A stretch of 64,000 bases of DNA from Actinobaculum suis (GCF_900102025.1 NZ_FNAU01000006.1:62001-126000); one strand, 5' to 3'. Positions 42,248-51,915 are shown, numbered from the stretch's first letter. Made by a program: numbers and translations. The notes: generated by a model from the sequence alone, not told the origin.

Positions 42248-43012
42248 TTACTTCGTTTCCGTTTCTGCCGACTGGTCTTCCGAGCGCGGCTCAGCTTCCG
42301 GCGCCACTTCCGCGTCAGTTTCTACTGGCTCGACTTCCAGCTTGGCCTCGGCTTCTGCTGGCGCAGATTCCGAGCGCGGCTCAGCTACCGAGCACAGCTC
42401 GGCTTCCGGCGTGGAAAATGGCTCAGCTTCCGGCTCGCCTGCGGCCGCTGTATCCGCGGAGCTGGCGCTCGGCGCGCTTACTTCCGCGCCCGCGCCAATT
42501 GTTTCCCCGCGTGCTTCGGCGTCGAGAATCGAACCCTTGGCCTGGTTGGCCAGTTCGCGTTCGCGAATATCAGCCATCCGATTCATCACGCCCATTACGA
42601 ATCCCACTGACCTATCCGTGGAAAGCGAGCGTGCCAGATCCGCCCATTCCGGCACCACCACGGCCCGCGGCGTATCCATATAGGTGAGCTCGGCGGCCGC
42701 GCCCCGCAAAATATTGCGATCCACAGAATTCATGCGGTGCAAAGGCCAATCTTCCGAAGCCGCCTCAATGAGCGTATTGAGATTCAGGATGTGGCCCGCG
42801 TAATGTTCCACAATTTCGGAGCCAAATTCGCCGATTGGCACTTGCGCCGTCGAAACCTTTTGCCGCTCTGCAAGCAAATCGCGGATACCTTGCTCGGTGG
42901 CAATACCTTTCTCATCAGCTTCGAAAAGCACATCCAGAGCACGATGCCGCTGGGTAGAGCGACCCTTTTGCTTCGCGTATTTACGTCTCTTCGCGTGTTG
43001 TCTCCGAGCCAT
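42248..43012 (-). CDS. nusB: transcription antitermination factor NusB with acidic C-terminal extension
   Basis: A 254-aa protein. Residues about 20-160 form NusB (ALDVLFEADEKGI, MNSVDRNILRGAAAELTYMD), which with S10 binds boxA RNA in rRNA antitermination. The last 95 residues are an acidic Ala/Glu/Pro tail with repeated EAEPRSE and AEPRSES segments, built from repeats in the DNA; typical NusB proteins stop before it. The N-terminus is strongly basic (ARRQHAKRRKYAKQK). Start placed at the ATG 43012; an in-frame GTG at 43018 is possible. It follows efp by 6 bases. Confidence 0.92.
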   Translation of the reverse strand: MARRQHAKRRKYAKQKGRSTQRHRALDVLFEADEKGIATEQGIRDLLAERQKVSTAQVPIGEFGSEIVEHYAGHILNLNTLIEAASEDWPLHRMNSVDRNILRGAAAELTYMDTPRAVVVPEWADLARSLSTDRSVGFVMGVMNRMADIRERELANQAKGSILDAEARGETIGAGAEVSAPSASSADTAAAGEPEAEPFSTPEAELCSVAEPRSESAPAEAEAKLEVEPVETDAEVAPEAEPRSEDQSAETETK

Positions 43013-43018
43013 AATCAC

Positions 43019-43582
43019 CTAGTCATTCGCACGGGAAATGTATTCCCCGGTGCGGGTATCAATCTTCAGCCGGTCGCCTTCGTTAATAAACAGCGGTACC
43101 TGCACTTCATAACCGGTTTCCACCGTAGCCGGCTTGGTACCAGCGCTCGAACGGTTACCCTGCACGCCCGGTTCAGTGTGCGTTACGGTCAGTTCCACCG
43201 AGGCCGGCATTTCCACAAAGAGCACGCGCCCATCCGTGGAAGCGATCGTGGCATCGTCATTTTCGAGGAGGAAATTCTTCGCATCCCCCACGATTTCCGG
43301 GCTAATCGGAATCTGGTCGAAAGTGTCCTTATCCATAAAGATATAGTCAGTGCCGTCATTGTAGAGGTACTGCATATCCCGGCGGTCAATGGTTGCCGTT
43401 TCCACCTTGATCCCCGCGTTGAGCGTACGATCGAGGGTCTTACCCGTCATCACATTGCGCAACTTGGTGCGCACAAAGGCCGGGCCTTTTCCGGGCTTGA
43501 CGTGCAGGAATTCCACTACCTGCCACATCTGGTTGTCAAGCACCAGAATCATGCCGTTCTTCAGATCATTCGTAGTTGTCAC
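43019..43582 (-). CDS. efp: elongation factor P
   Basis: A 187-aa tRNA-shaped factor that relieves ribosome stalling at polyproline. It has [20 protein letters not shown] with the loop Lys that is modified in other bacteria, and the C-terminal [20 protein letters not shown]. Start revised: AAAGGAAG precedes the GTG at 43582; the longer frame to 43666 covers upstream sequence. Polyproline and Ala/Pro-rich inserts in several window proteins make EF-P relevant here. It precedes nusB and follows aroK by 100 bases. Confidence 0.96.
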   Translation of the reverse strand: MTTTNDLKNGMILVLDNQMWQVVEFLHVKPGKGPAFVRTKLRNVMTGKTLDRTLNAGIKVETATIDRRDMQYLYNDGTDYIFMDKDTFDQIPISPEIVGDAKNFLLENDDATIASTDGRVLFVEMPASVELTVTHTEPGVQGNRSSAGTKPATVETGYEVQVPLFINEGDRLKIDTRTGEYISRAND

Positions 43583-43682
43583 TTTGCTTCCTTTCGCAAT
43601 TAGCCGCGTACCAGGATACAGCGCATTTTCGCGTAGCTCTATCAAAAAGGCACGCGCTTCGCACACACCTTTTCTTTACGGT

Positions 43683-44225
43683 CTAGTTGTCTTTTTCCGC
43701 ATTGGTTTCTTGTGCTTCTGCTTCCTGGAGTTTTTCCAAAGCTTGCACGACGACGCCGCGCACTGGTTCCGGCCCAGATTGTACGCGAATCGTTGCCACT
43801 TCTTCGTATAGCGGGGCCCGTTCTACAGTCAGGCGCGCCAAATTCTCTTCCGGATTGTTTTCCAGCAGCGGGCGTTTCGTGCGCGAATTGGTGACGCGGC
43901 GCAAGAGTTCTGCTTGCGGAGCCTCAATCAAAATCGTGTGATGGCCACGCAGATTTTGGCGAGTTTGCGGGGAAAGAATCGCTCCACCGCCCAGGGAAAG
44001 CACGCCTCCGAACTCGCGCAAAGCCCGCGCAATTTCTCTTTCCTCAATCTGGCGGAAGCCCGCCTCGCCGTCGTCGGCAAAAATATCGGGAATTGAACGC
44101 CCAGTTGCCTCCACAATCAGCTGATCAGAATCGGCAAAAGGAACGCCAAGTTCGCGCGCCAACAGGCGCCCCACCGTAGATTTACCGGCACCGGGAAGTC
44201 CGATGATTACTGCGCGTACCGTCAT
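43683..44225 (-). CDS. aroK: shikimate kinase
   Basis: A 180-aa kinase phosphorylating shikimate in aromatic amino acid synthesis. Walker A is [24 protein letters not shown] carries the substrate Asp, and LSLGGGAI the conserved glycines. The ATG overlaps the aroC stop by 4 bases. aroB, which usually follows in actinobacteria, is absent between aroK and efp. Confidence 0.96.
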   Translation of the reverse strand: MTVRAVIIGLPGAGKSTVGRLLARELGVPFADSDQLIVEATGRSIPDIFADDGEAGFRQIEEREIARALREFGGVLSLGGGAILSPQTRQNLRGHHTILIEAPQAELLRRVTNSRTKRPLLENNPEENLARLTVERAPLYEEVATIRVQSGPEPVRGVVVQALEKLQEAEAQETNAEKDN

Positions 44226-45433
44226 TTACGTACCTCCGGAATGGACTGCAGGAAACCATGCAAGTTTCGTTTCATTTCTGCGGCAGAATCGCCACCAAGT
44301 TTTTCGGTCAAAGCACCGGCCAAAGTGAGTGCGGCCATTGCTTCCCCAATAACTGCACCGGGAACCACCGCGGATGTATCGGAACGCTGATGCAAAGCGC
44401 TGGCGGCTTCCCCGGTCTGCGTATCGATAGTACGCAAAGAACGCGGCACCGTGGAAATTGGTTTGAAGGCCAGGCGGATCCGGAGCGCTTCCCCGTTAGA
44501 CATTCCCCCTTCAATCCCGCCGGCCCGGTTAGTAACCCGATGCGTGTGGCCAGCTTCGCGCACGATCTCATCATGTGCTTGCGAGCCGCGGCGCCGCGCG
44601 GTAGCAAAACCGTCCCCAATTTCCACGCCTTTAACCGCTTGGATAGACATCATCGCTTGCGCTAAGGAAGCGTCCAACCTCCCGTACGGGGTGGTGTAGC
44701 TTCCCAAGCCTTGCGGCACCCCATAGGCAATTACTTCGACGACGCCGCCCAGCGTATCCCCGTCCTTTTTCGCTGCGTCCAGGGCGGTCATCATCGCCTG
44801 CGCGGCCGGTTCTTGCAAACACCGCACCGGAGAAGCATCCAAAGCGGCAGCGTCGGACGGCCCGGGCAAGATCCCCGAATCGTCAGCGGCTTCGCCAATG
44901 CTAATCACGTGGGAAATAATTTCGATCCCCGCAACTTGCTGCAGGAGTTGCCGGGCTACCTCGCCCGCGGCTACCCGGGCCGCGGTTTCCCGGGCCGAGG
45001 CCCGTTCCAGCACGTTGCGCGCATCGGTAAAACCGAATTTATTCATGCCGGTGAGATCGGCGTGGCCGGGCCGCGGTTTGGTGAGTTTGTGGTTCCGGGC
45101 AATTTCTTGGGAATCACCTTTACCGGCGTCTTTGCGCAAAGCTTCGGGCGGTACCGGGTCAACAGCCATTACCGCTTCCCATTTCGGCCACTCGGAATTG
45201 CCGATCACCATGGCGATCGGGGAACCCAAAGTGCGGCCATGCCGGATACCGGAAAGCACGGAGAGTTCGTCTTGTTCAAACTTTTGGCGCGCGCCCCGGC
45301 CGTATCCGAGCCGGCGGCGCGCCAAGGCCGCCCGAATATCCTCACTGGTAATGGATACCCCTGCGGGCACCCCTTCAACTAGCGCAACGAGTGCTTGCCC
45401 GTGCGATTCTCCTGCCGTTGACCACGAAAACAT
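44222..45433 (-). CDS. aroC: chorismate synthase
   Basis: A 403-aa FMN-dependent enzyme making chorismate from EPSP. The N-terminal [48 protein letters not shown] and the late [11 protein letters not shown] are typical. No good Shine-Dalgarno is present; GAGAAT lies 6 bases before the ATG, so it may also be leaderless. It heads an aroC-aroK-efp-nusB run. Confidence 0.97.
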   Translation of the reverse strand: MFSWSTAGESHGQALVALVEGVPAGVSITSEDIRAALARRRLGYGRGARQKFEQDELSVLSGIRHGRTLGSPIAMVIGNSEWPKWEAVMAVDPVPPEALRKDAGKGDSQEIARNHKLTKPRPGHADLTGMNKFGFTDARNVLERASARETAARVAAGEVARQLLQQVAGIEIISHVISIGEAADDSGILPGPSDAAALDASPVRCLQEPAAQAMMTALDAAKKDGDTLGGVVEVIAYGVPQGLGSYTTPYGRLDASLAQAMMSIQAVKGVEIGDGFATARRRGSQAHDEIVREAGHTHRVTNRAGGIEGGMSNGEALRIRLAFKPISTVPRSLRTIDTQTGEAASALHQRSDTSAVVPGAVIGEAMAALTLAGALTEKLGGDSAAEMKRNLHGFLQSIPEVRK

Positions 45434-45640
45434 GATCGCATTCTCTCATGAACCCGGCTTTTGCTCGACTCCTAATCACCATACGTACGTAAACACACCT
45501 GTAGCCCGCCCAGCGGGACTGCCCGACGGTACCGAGCGCGGCTACGACACCGCGCCCAGCGGGACTGTCACACTATATTCAGCGAGACTGCTGCTTCCCG
45601 CCCAGTGAGACTACAACTCCCGCCCGGCGGGGTGGTGCAC

Positions 45641-45774
45641 GTGGCCGCTAGCACGAGGGCCAGGGACGCGTGGCTGCTCGTACGAGGGCCAGGGGCGCGT
45701 GCCCGATAACACGAGCGCCAGGGAGGCGCATGCCCCCGCTCGCACGAGCACCAGGGGCGCGTACCCGCTAACAC
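45641..45774 (-). repeat. 29-bp tandem array running into the prepilin peptidase stop codon (4.5 copies)
   Basis: Units start at 45641, 45670, 45699, 45728 (33 bases, with an insertion) and 45761. The pattern is GTGGCCGCTAGCACGAGGGC then CAGGGACGC. The end of the peptidase gene (GTACCCGCTAACAC, with stop CTA at 45768-45770) aligns with the unit. The rest of the 334-base gap to aroC holds CCCAGCGGGACTG-type repeats (about 45508-45620) and no gene. Confidence 0.88.
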
Positions 45775-46433
45775 AGCGCCACCCAGACGAGGAAGCCGGC
45801 TGTAAAGAGCCACGGTCCGAAAGCCAGGGTGTACTGGCTGGTGATCCCGTACACGCCATAATCAGCCACGATGGCAGCAAGGGATAGGCCCGCCGCGCCT
45901 ATAACGGCAATACCGCAGGCCAGGGCGGCGCCAACCGGCCCGAGCCACAGGCCTAGCACGCCCATGAATTTTGCGTCGCCGCGGCCAAAAACCGTGACTT
46001 TATTGAGCAGATAACCAAGGCCCGCAAAGCCAATACCGGCCGCAATGTTTTCCGGGTGTCTACCAGCCAGGGCGGCCATGGCCGCGCCCGCGCCGGCTAA
46101 AGCTAGGAGTGGGTCGGGCAGGATATGCAGGGTTTGGTCGATATAGGCGGCAACTGCTAGGCAGGCGAGCACGGCGCACCCGGCCAGTATTTCGATTCCC
46201 TGCGCGAAAGGCTCTTCCGTACTGCCGCGGTGCGTAATATTTTGTGCTATCGCGCTGGGCGCCTGCCAGGTGTTACGTATTTCCCAGGTACCTGTGCCCG
46301 ATGCTGGCAAGTTGAGGGGCGGCACGAAAATGAGCGCGAGGAAAGCCGCGGCGGCCGTGGCGAGCCCGCCCCCAAGGGCCCGCCAGCCCGTGAGTACACC
46401 GCGCAATATCCGTTCTCGAGACCAAAAAGGCAT
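45768..46433 (-). CDS. A24-family prepilin peptidase-like protein
   Basis: A 221-aa membrane protein with about six helices and both aspartates of type IV prepilin/TadV peptidases: AAYIDQTLHILPD and GRGDAKFMGVLGL (the GxGD motif). Such enzymes cleave the leader of pilin-like proteins at the cytoplasmic membrane face. No pilus genes lie nearby, so its substrate is elsewhere. No Shine-Dalgarno is present; TAGCCT (46445-46440) lies 6 bases before the ATG. The last codons and stop are part of a 29-bp array. Confidence 0.88.
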   Translation of the reverse strand: MPFWSRERILRGVLTGWRALGGGLATAAAAFLALIFVPPLNLPASGTGTWEIRNTWQAPSAIAQNITHRGSTEEPFAQGIEILAGCAVLACLAVAAYIDQTLHILPDPLLALAGAGAAMAALAGRHPENIAAGIGFAGLGYLLNKVTVFGRGDAKFMGVLGLWLGPVGAALACGIAVIGAAGLSLAAIVADYGVYGITSQYTLAFGPWLFTAGFLVWVALC

Positions 46434-46587
46434 GCGGCCAGGCTAGGTGGGGCCCGTGAAAAAGGCGAAAGCCTATCCACAGGCCCGCCAGCCGTTCGCG
46501 CTCGGCCACGGGTGCCAGGTTTCCCACGAATACCCCGGCGGCCGTTTTACAGGCTCCTCCGCCCGTTTCCACAGGGCACCTAGCTAG

Positions 46588-47727
46588 CTATTTTTTCAAA
46601 TAGTCCGGGTGTTCTTTAATCCACGCGTCCAGTTCGGCCTTGAATTGCTGTTGTTCCTCGTAGCTGGCCGTAAACTTCGTTTCCCCGGTTTCTAAATTGA
46701 CGGTGGTGAAGTAGAGCCAGTCCCCCGGTTCGGGATGCATGACGGCAGTAATTGCTTCTGGCCGCGGTACCCCGATTGGCGAGGGTGGCAAACCTTCGTT
46801 CTTGTAAGTGTTGTACGGGTTATCATTCGCCAGATCCGCCGAGGTGGGGATGCCGCCCGTTTTCCCTACCCCGTAGAGCACCGTGGAATCCATTTGCAAA
46901 CGGCCCAGTACTTCTCCGGTATGGTCCACCAAACGGTTCTCGATTACGCGTGCCACCTTGGCGTAGTCGCTTTGCGCAATCGCTTCGCGTTCCACAATCG
47001 AAGCCTTGGTAAGCACTTCTTCCCACTGGTCTTCGGGAACTTTCAGTTGCTTGAGGGTATCGATCTGCTTGCTCACCATTTGGGCGAGAGCTTCCCGCGG
47101 CGTCGTATCCGGCGCGAAACTGTAAGTGGCGGGCGCGAGCCAACCTTCCACGTTCCCACCCGCGACCTTCGGTAAGCCCAAAGCTTGCGTATCTGCCATC
47201 GCGGCTTCCACGTCTGCTTCCGAATACTCCATGAGGTTCACGAGCCGGGCCGCAACCTGCGATTTTGTCCACGCTTCCGGAATGGTAACGCGTACCGACG
47301 CCAGATTTGCGGGGTCTAAAAGCGCCAGCAGGGCCGCATTGGAACTCATTTCCTTGCGCAGGTTATAAACCCCGGGTTGGATACCGGTAGATCGCGGATC
47401 TTCCGTAAAAGCAGTAATGAACGGTTTTTCGGAGGCTATCACGCCTTCTTCCGTCAAGATTCGCGCCATTTCGGTTCCCGTGGCGCTTTCCGGAATAGTT
47501 ATCTGCACGGTGCCGGTTCCGGTGCCCTCATAATCCGAAACGTGTTTTTCCACGCCCGAAAGTTTGCTGATAACTACCACCGCCGCAGCCGAGAGGAAAA
47601 TAACTAAAATGAAAGTAATAAGCGCGGTGGTAATACGCCGGCGGCGGCGTAACCGTGCCCGTTCGGTTCGTTTCGCCTCGTTTGGGGTTCGGGGCCGGGC
47701 ATGAAATTCGTCAAAAACATCAGACAT
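46588..47727 (-). CDS. mltG: endolytic murein transglycosylase MltG
   Basis: A 379-aa bitopic membrane protein: basic cytoplasmic N-terminus (ERARLRRRRRI), one helix (about residues 33-54), a LysM-like region, and a YceG-type catalytic domain with ASIVEREA (catalytic Glu) and NPYNTYKNEGLPPSPIGVP. It cuts nascent glycan strands during cell elongation. The ATG overlaps the ruvX stop by one base. A 154-base gap without features separates it from the prepilin peptidase gene. Confidence 0.95.
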   Translation of the reverse strand: MSDVFDEFHARPRTPNEAKRTERARLRRRRRITTALITFILVIFLSAAAVVVISKLSGVEKHVSDYEGTGTGTVQITIPESATGTEMARILTEEGVIASEKPFITAFTEDPRSTGIQPGVYNLRKEMSSNAALLALLDPANLASVRVTIPEAWTKSQVAARLVNLMEYSEADVEAAMADTQALGLPKVAGGNVEGWLAPATYSFAPDTTPREALAQMVSKQIDTLKQLKVPEDQWEEVLTKASIVEREAIAQSDYAKVARVIENRLVDHTGEVLGRLQMDSTVLYGVGKTGGIPTSADLANDNPYNTYKNEGLPPSPIGVPRPEAITAVMHPEPGDWLYFTTVNLETGETKFTASYEEQQQFKAELDAWIKEHPDYLKK

Positions 47728-48239
47728 TACGAAGGGCCCTCCTCGGTAGTGCCAGTCTGAGGAGGCTCGGTAGTGCTCACCTTTTCGGCAAGGACCACGA
47801 GTTCCCCCGGTTTTTCTCCGCTCACCCGTTCCATTTCTAGAGCGGTTTCTAAGATAACGACGGCGGCTGCTTGGTCCACCAAGCCGCGATGTTTCCGCGT
47901 AGATAGCCCGGAAGCAGAAAGTTGGGCATGGGCGGAAACAGTAGACAGGCGTTCATCTACCAGCCGTACCGGAGTGGGTGCAATCCGGCGTGCTAACCGG
48001 CGGGCCCAGCGCCGCGCATATTTTGCTGCGCTACCCTCGCTGCCGTCCATGTTACGTGGCAATCCCACGATTACTTCCAGAGCCTCGAGTTCGCGTGCGG
48101 TTTGCGCGGTTATGCGCAGATCGGCGCCGTTGGCAGGCAGGGTACGCACGGGCAGGGCCATGATCCCCGCGGAATCACTCTTTGCGAGCCCCGTCCGTGC
48201 TTTGCCTACATCAACGCCGAGTCTGATCCCCCGCCGCAT
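47727..48239 (-). CDS. ruvX: putative pre-16S rRNA nuclease / Holliday junction resolvase YqgF
   Basis: A 170-aa RNase H-fold protein with GVDVGKARTGLA (first catalytic Asp), VGLPRNMDGSEG, VDERLSTVSA and the late DQAAAVVILE. YqgF proteins process 16S rRNA 5' ends and were first proposed as resolvases. It starts 5 bases after the alaS stop and is coupled to mltG. The last 20 residues are Thr/Glu-rich and variable. Confidence 0.94.
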   Translation of the reverse strand: MRRGIRLGVDVGKARTGLAKSDSAGIMALPVRTLPANGADLRITAQTARELEALEVIVGLPRNMDGSEGSAAKYARRWARRLARRIAPTPVRLVDERLSTVSAHAQLSASGLSTRKHRGLVDQAAAVVILETALEMERVSGEKPGELVVLAEKVSTTEPPQTGTTEEGPS

Positions 48240-48244
48240 TGTGT

Positions 48245-50926
48245 TTACTGTGCCTCCAGTTCGCGGCGCACGGCCCGCATAGCTTCGGCAATCTTCGTGG
48301 GATCTTGGCCGCCGCCCTGAGCAATATCGGGCTTGCCGCCACCGCCGCCGCCCAAGATCTTGGCGATCAGGGAAACGAGCTTACCGGCCTGCAAACCTTC
48401 TGCACGTGCACCATCCGTGGTTGCTACCACGACATTCGGTTTGCCGCCGATTATACCGGTAACTATTACTGCTGCCGGTGCCGAAGGGGCTAGCCGGCCG
48501 CGTACGTCAAGCGCGAAGGTGCGCACATCGTTCGCGGTTTCCAGCTCTCCCAGATCTGCGTGGTATAGCTGATATTCGCCTACCTTTTCGGGCGTGTCTA
48601 CCACATCTTGCACCTGGGAAAGCAGGCGTTCGTGGCGCAAATGCGCTACCTGCTTTTCCGCCGCCTTCAGCCGCGCCAGCAGGTTATCGATGCGCTCCGG
48701 AAGTTGTTCGGGCCGGGTTTGTAGCGTCGTCGTCAGTTGCGAAAGGAGGGCACGCTCCCGGGCACCCTTTTCGTAGGCGCCTTCACCCACTAGGGCGTCA
48801 ATGCGCCGCACCCCGGAACCAATCGAGGACTCACCCACAATGGTTACCAAACCGATCTCACCGGTTTGCGCCACGTGGGTACCGCCGCAGAACTCGCGCG
48901 ACCACGCATCGTCGATGGAAACTACGCGCACAATATTGCCGTATTTTTCCCCGAAGAGCATTTGCGCGCCCATCTTCTTCGCTTCTTCGATGGGGAACTC
49001 GGCGGCCGTTACTTCCAGGTTTTCCTGCAAGCGTTCGTTCACGCGCGCTTCCATTTCCGTCATCGTATCGGCCGGGATTTGCGAGCCGTGGCGGAAATCA
49101 AAACGCAAACGAGAAGGTGCATCTTCGGAACCGGCCTGCCTGGCCTGCTCCCCCAAGTATTCGTGGAGCACCTTGTGCACCATGTGGGTAGCGGTATGGG
49201 ACTGAGCGATACGCTGGCGGCGCACTTCGTCGATTTGTGCGTGCGCGGTATCGCCTACCACGATCGTGCCTTCGGTTACGACGCCGCGGTGCACGGAAAG
49301 TCCCTTCACCGGGGCTTGCACATCGTCAACGCGGACCATGCCGCCCCCGGCTACCGAAATGGTGCCCTGATCGGCTAGCTGCCCGCCCGCTTCCGCATAG
49401 AAGGGGGTGACGTCTAGCACGACGTCGACCTCGGCGCCCGCCGAAGCCGCCGGTTGTTCCACCCCGTTTTCCAAGATGGCCACAACCTTCGATTCGGAGG
49501 CCTTATCGGTATAGCCAAGGAAGGTCGTTTTTCCGGATGCGGCGAGAAGTTCGTGATAGACCCGCGAATCCACATGCCCTGTTTTCTTGGCGGCCGCATC
49601 GGCTCGGGCGCGTTCCCGCTGTTCGTCCATGAGGCTGCGGAAGCCCTTTTCGTCTACCTGCACGCCCTGTTCTTCGGCCATTTCCAAGGTCAGGTCGATC
49701 GGGAATCCGTAGGTATCGTGCAAAGCAAAGGCCGTATTACCGGTAATTACTGGGCTGGTACCATGCGCGCTCTGCTTGGCTTTGGCCACCGCGGTATCGA
49801 AGATTTCGGTACCGGTTTGCAGGGTGCGGCGGAAAGCGTCTTCTTCATCCACCGTTACCTGGTAGGTTTGCGCGAAATTAGTTTCTAGATCCGGGTAGGC
49901 CTCTTTCATGGAGTCTTTGGAGACGGTAACTAGTTCGCCCAGCACCGGTTTTTCCACGCCGAGGAGGCGCATGGAACGAACCGCGCGGCGCAGCAAACGG
50001 CGCAGCACATAGCCACGGCCGTCATTCCCGGGCCGTACCGAATCGTTTATAAGCATCATGGAGGAGCGCACGTGGTCGGCAACCACCCGGAAACGTACGT
50101 CGTCTTCCGCATCTGCCCCGTACTTTTTACCGCTGAGTTCCTCCGCCTTTTGAATAACCGGGAAAACCTCATCGGTTTCGTACATATTGTTTTTGTTCTG
50201 CAGCAGGAAGGCAATACGTTCCAGGCCCGCCCCGGTATCGATAGCAGTCTGATCAAGTTCGCCCAGAAGCGGGTAGTCACTGCCGCTACCTTCCCCGCGC
50301 CGATACTGGTCGAAAACGAGGTTCCAGATTTCCAGGTAGCGATCGCCGCCCGGATCTACCGTGCCACCCACTGCCTCCGGCCCAAATTCGGGGCCGCGAT
50401 CATAGTGGATTTCACAGCACGGACCGGCGGGGCCGGGCTGGCCGGTAGACCAGAAGATTTCTTCCCGGGTGAGTTTGACAATCTGCTTCGGGTTCACCCC
50501 AATATTGACGAGGGAACGATAGGCAACATCGTCTTCTTTCCAGATAGTTGCCCACATGCGATCCATTTCCAGGCCGTAGCCCCCTTCGTCTTGCGGGGCG
50601 CAAAGCAGGCCGAAGGCAAGTTCAATGGCGCCTTCTTTGAAGTAGTCCCCGAAGGAGAAGTTTCCGCACATTTCGAAGAAAGTGCCGTGCCGAGTAGTTT
50701 TCCCAACGTTTTCAATATCGTTGGTGCGGATGCATTTTTGCACGGAGGCGACGCGCGGCCACGGTGCCTTTTCAGTTCCTACGATATACGGAATGAAAGG
50801 CACCATTCCCGCAATCGTGAACAAGATAGACGGATCGGGGCTCACCAAAGAAACCGAAGGTTCAATGTGATGGTCGTGCTTGGCGAAGTAATCAAGCCAC
50901 CGGCGGCGAATCTCAGCGCTACGCAT
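48245..50926 (-). CDS. alaS: alanyl-tRNA synthetase
   Basis: An 893-aa class II synthetase. The catalytic domain starts with RSAEIRRRWLDYFAKHDH and contains FEMCGNFSFGDYFKEGAIE; the editing domain has HTATHMVHKVLHEY and CGGTHV zinc ligands; the C-terminal DHHA1 domain ends with a glycine run (KILGGGGGGKPDIAQGGG). GAGGAG precedes the ATG by about 10 bases. The order alaS-ruvX-mltG is the common actinobacterial one, with rpsD and rarA upstream. Confidence 0.98.
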   Translation of the reverse strand: MRSAEIRRRWLDYFAKHDHHIEPSVSLVSPDPSILFTIAGMVPFIPYIVGTEKAPWPRVASVQKCIRTNDIENVGKTTRHGTFFEMCGNFSFGDYFKEGAIELAFGLLCAPQDEGGYGLEMDRMWATIWKEDDVAYRSLVNIGVNPKQIVKLTREEIFWSTGQPGPAGPCCEIHYDRGPEFGPEAVGGTVDPGGDRYLEIWNLVFDQYRRGEGSGSDYPLLGELDQTAIDTGAGLERIAFLLQNKNNMYETDEVFPVIQKAEELSGKKYGADAEDDVRFRVVADHVRSSMMLINDSVRPGNDGRGYVLRRLLRRAVRSMRLLGVEKPVLGELVTVSKDSMKEAYPDLETNFAQTYQVTVDEEDAFRRTLQTGTEIFDTAVAKAKQSAHGTSPVITGNTAFALHDTYGFPIDLTLEMAEEQGVQVDEKGFRSLMDEQRERARADAAAKKTGHVDSRVYHELLAASGKTTFLGYTDKASESKVVAILENGVEQPAASAGAEVDVVLDVTPFYAEAGGQLADQGTISVAGGGMVRVDDVQAPVKGLSVHRGVVTEGTIVVGDTAHAQIDEVRRQRIAQSHTATHMVHKVLHEYLGEQARQAGSEDAPSRLRFDFRHGSQIPADTMTEMEARVNERLQENLEVTAAEFPIEEAKKMGAQMLFGEKYGNIVRVVSIDDAWSREFCGGTHVAQTGEIGLVTIVGESSIGSGVRRIDALVGEGAYEKGARERALLSQLTTTLQTRPEQLPERIDNLLARLKAAEKQVAHLRHERLLSQVQDVVDTPEKVGEYQLYHADLGELETANDVRTFALDVRGRLAPSAPAAVIVTGIIGGKPNVVVATTDGARAEGLQAGKLVSLIAKILGGGGGGKPDIAQGGGQDPTKIAEAMRAVRRELEAQ

Positions 50927-51083
50927 CTAGTTTATTCTCCTCAAAATTGACGCCTGCGCGTTTGCAACAAAGCGGTTACTCCCAGGTTTTCCCACCCGGG
51001 CTAACTCTATGTTACGCACGCGCATACGGAGTGAGTTTACCCGCCTGGAGGCAGGTTTTCTCCAGGGGCACGGGTAATAGGGA

Positions 51084-51125
51084 CCAAAAACACGGCGGCG
51101 GGCACCCCTCGGGCACCCGCCGCCG
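51084..51125 (-). terminator. rpsD terminator
   Basis: CGGCGGCGGG (51093-51102) pairs with CCCGCCGCCG (51116-51125). In the minus direction it is followed by TGTTTTTGG. It lies 13 bases after the rpsD stop. Confidence 0.85.
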
Positions 51126-51137
51126 CAATAACAACTC

Positions 51138-51761
51138 TTAGCGCGAGTAGTATTCAACGATGAGCTGGACGTCAGCTTCAACCGGAACCTCTGCGCGCTT
51201 CGGGCGGCGCAACAGGGTGAACTTCAGCTTCTCCAGTTCCACATCCAAGTATTCCGGAACCTTCGGCAAAACGTCACGGTGTGCGCCCTGGGCGGCCACC
51301 ATGAACAGCGGCGAAGCAGCAGACTTCGGCCGTACCTGCACTACCTGCCCCGGCTTGACCCGGTAGGACGGCAGGTTTACCTTCTTGCCATCAACGAGCA
51401 GGTGCGAGTGGGAAACCACTTGCCGGGCCTGCAGGATCGTGCGCGCAAAACCAGCGCGCAACACGAGCGCATCGAGGCGCATTTCCAGCAGTTCCACGAG
51501 GTTTTCACCGGCCAGGCCGTCTTCGCGGCGAGCCTCATTCCACACGCGGCGCATCTGCGATTCGCGAATACCGTACTGGGCGCGCAGACGCTGCTTTTCC
51601 TTCAGACGTACCGAGTAATCGGAATCCTTCGTGCGGCCACGGCCGTGTTCACCCGGACGGTAGGGGCGGCGCTGCATGTAGCGTTCTGCCTTCGGGGTGA
51701 GGGCAATGCCCAAGGCGCGCGACTGGCGCACCATCTTGCGCGACTTATTACCAGATGCCAT
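51138..51761 (-). CDS. rpsD: 30S ribosomal protein S4
   Basis: A 207-aa primary 16S rRNA-binding protein. It has RRPYRPGEHGRGR, RLKEKQRLRAQYGI, the S4 RNA-binding domain (EMRLDALVLRAGFA, SHSHLLVDGKKVNLPSY) and VEYYSR at the end. Start revised: AAAGGAG precedes the ATG at 51761 and the longer frame adds leader sequence. It has its own terminator and sits as a single gene between alaS and rarA, the usual place in these bacteria. Confidence 0.97.
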   Translation of the reverse strand: MASGNKSRKMVRQSRALGIALTPKAERYMQRRPYRPGEHGRGRTKDSDYSVRLKEKQRLRAQYGIRESQMRRVWNEARREDGLAGENLVELLEMRLDALVLRAGFARTILQARQVVSHSHLLVDGKKVNLPSYRVKPGQVVQVRPKSAASPLFMVAAQGAHRDVLPKVPEYLDVELEKLKFTLLRRPKRAEVPVEADVQLIVEYYSR

Positions 51762-51915
51762 GTTTTGTATTTCTCCTTTATACCTGTAAATATGCACACC
51801 CGCACACGGCGGGGCGGGGCCAACTCATGCGGCTAAGACCCCAGGTGTAGCTCTTCTGGCACCCGGCGCGCACGCAAGGCGCACGGCCGGCACGAAAAGC
51901 AACCCGAGAATAGTA

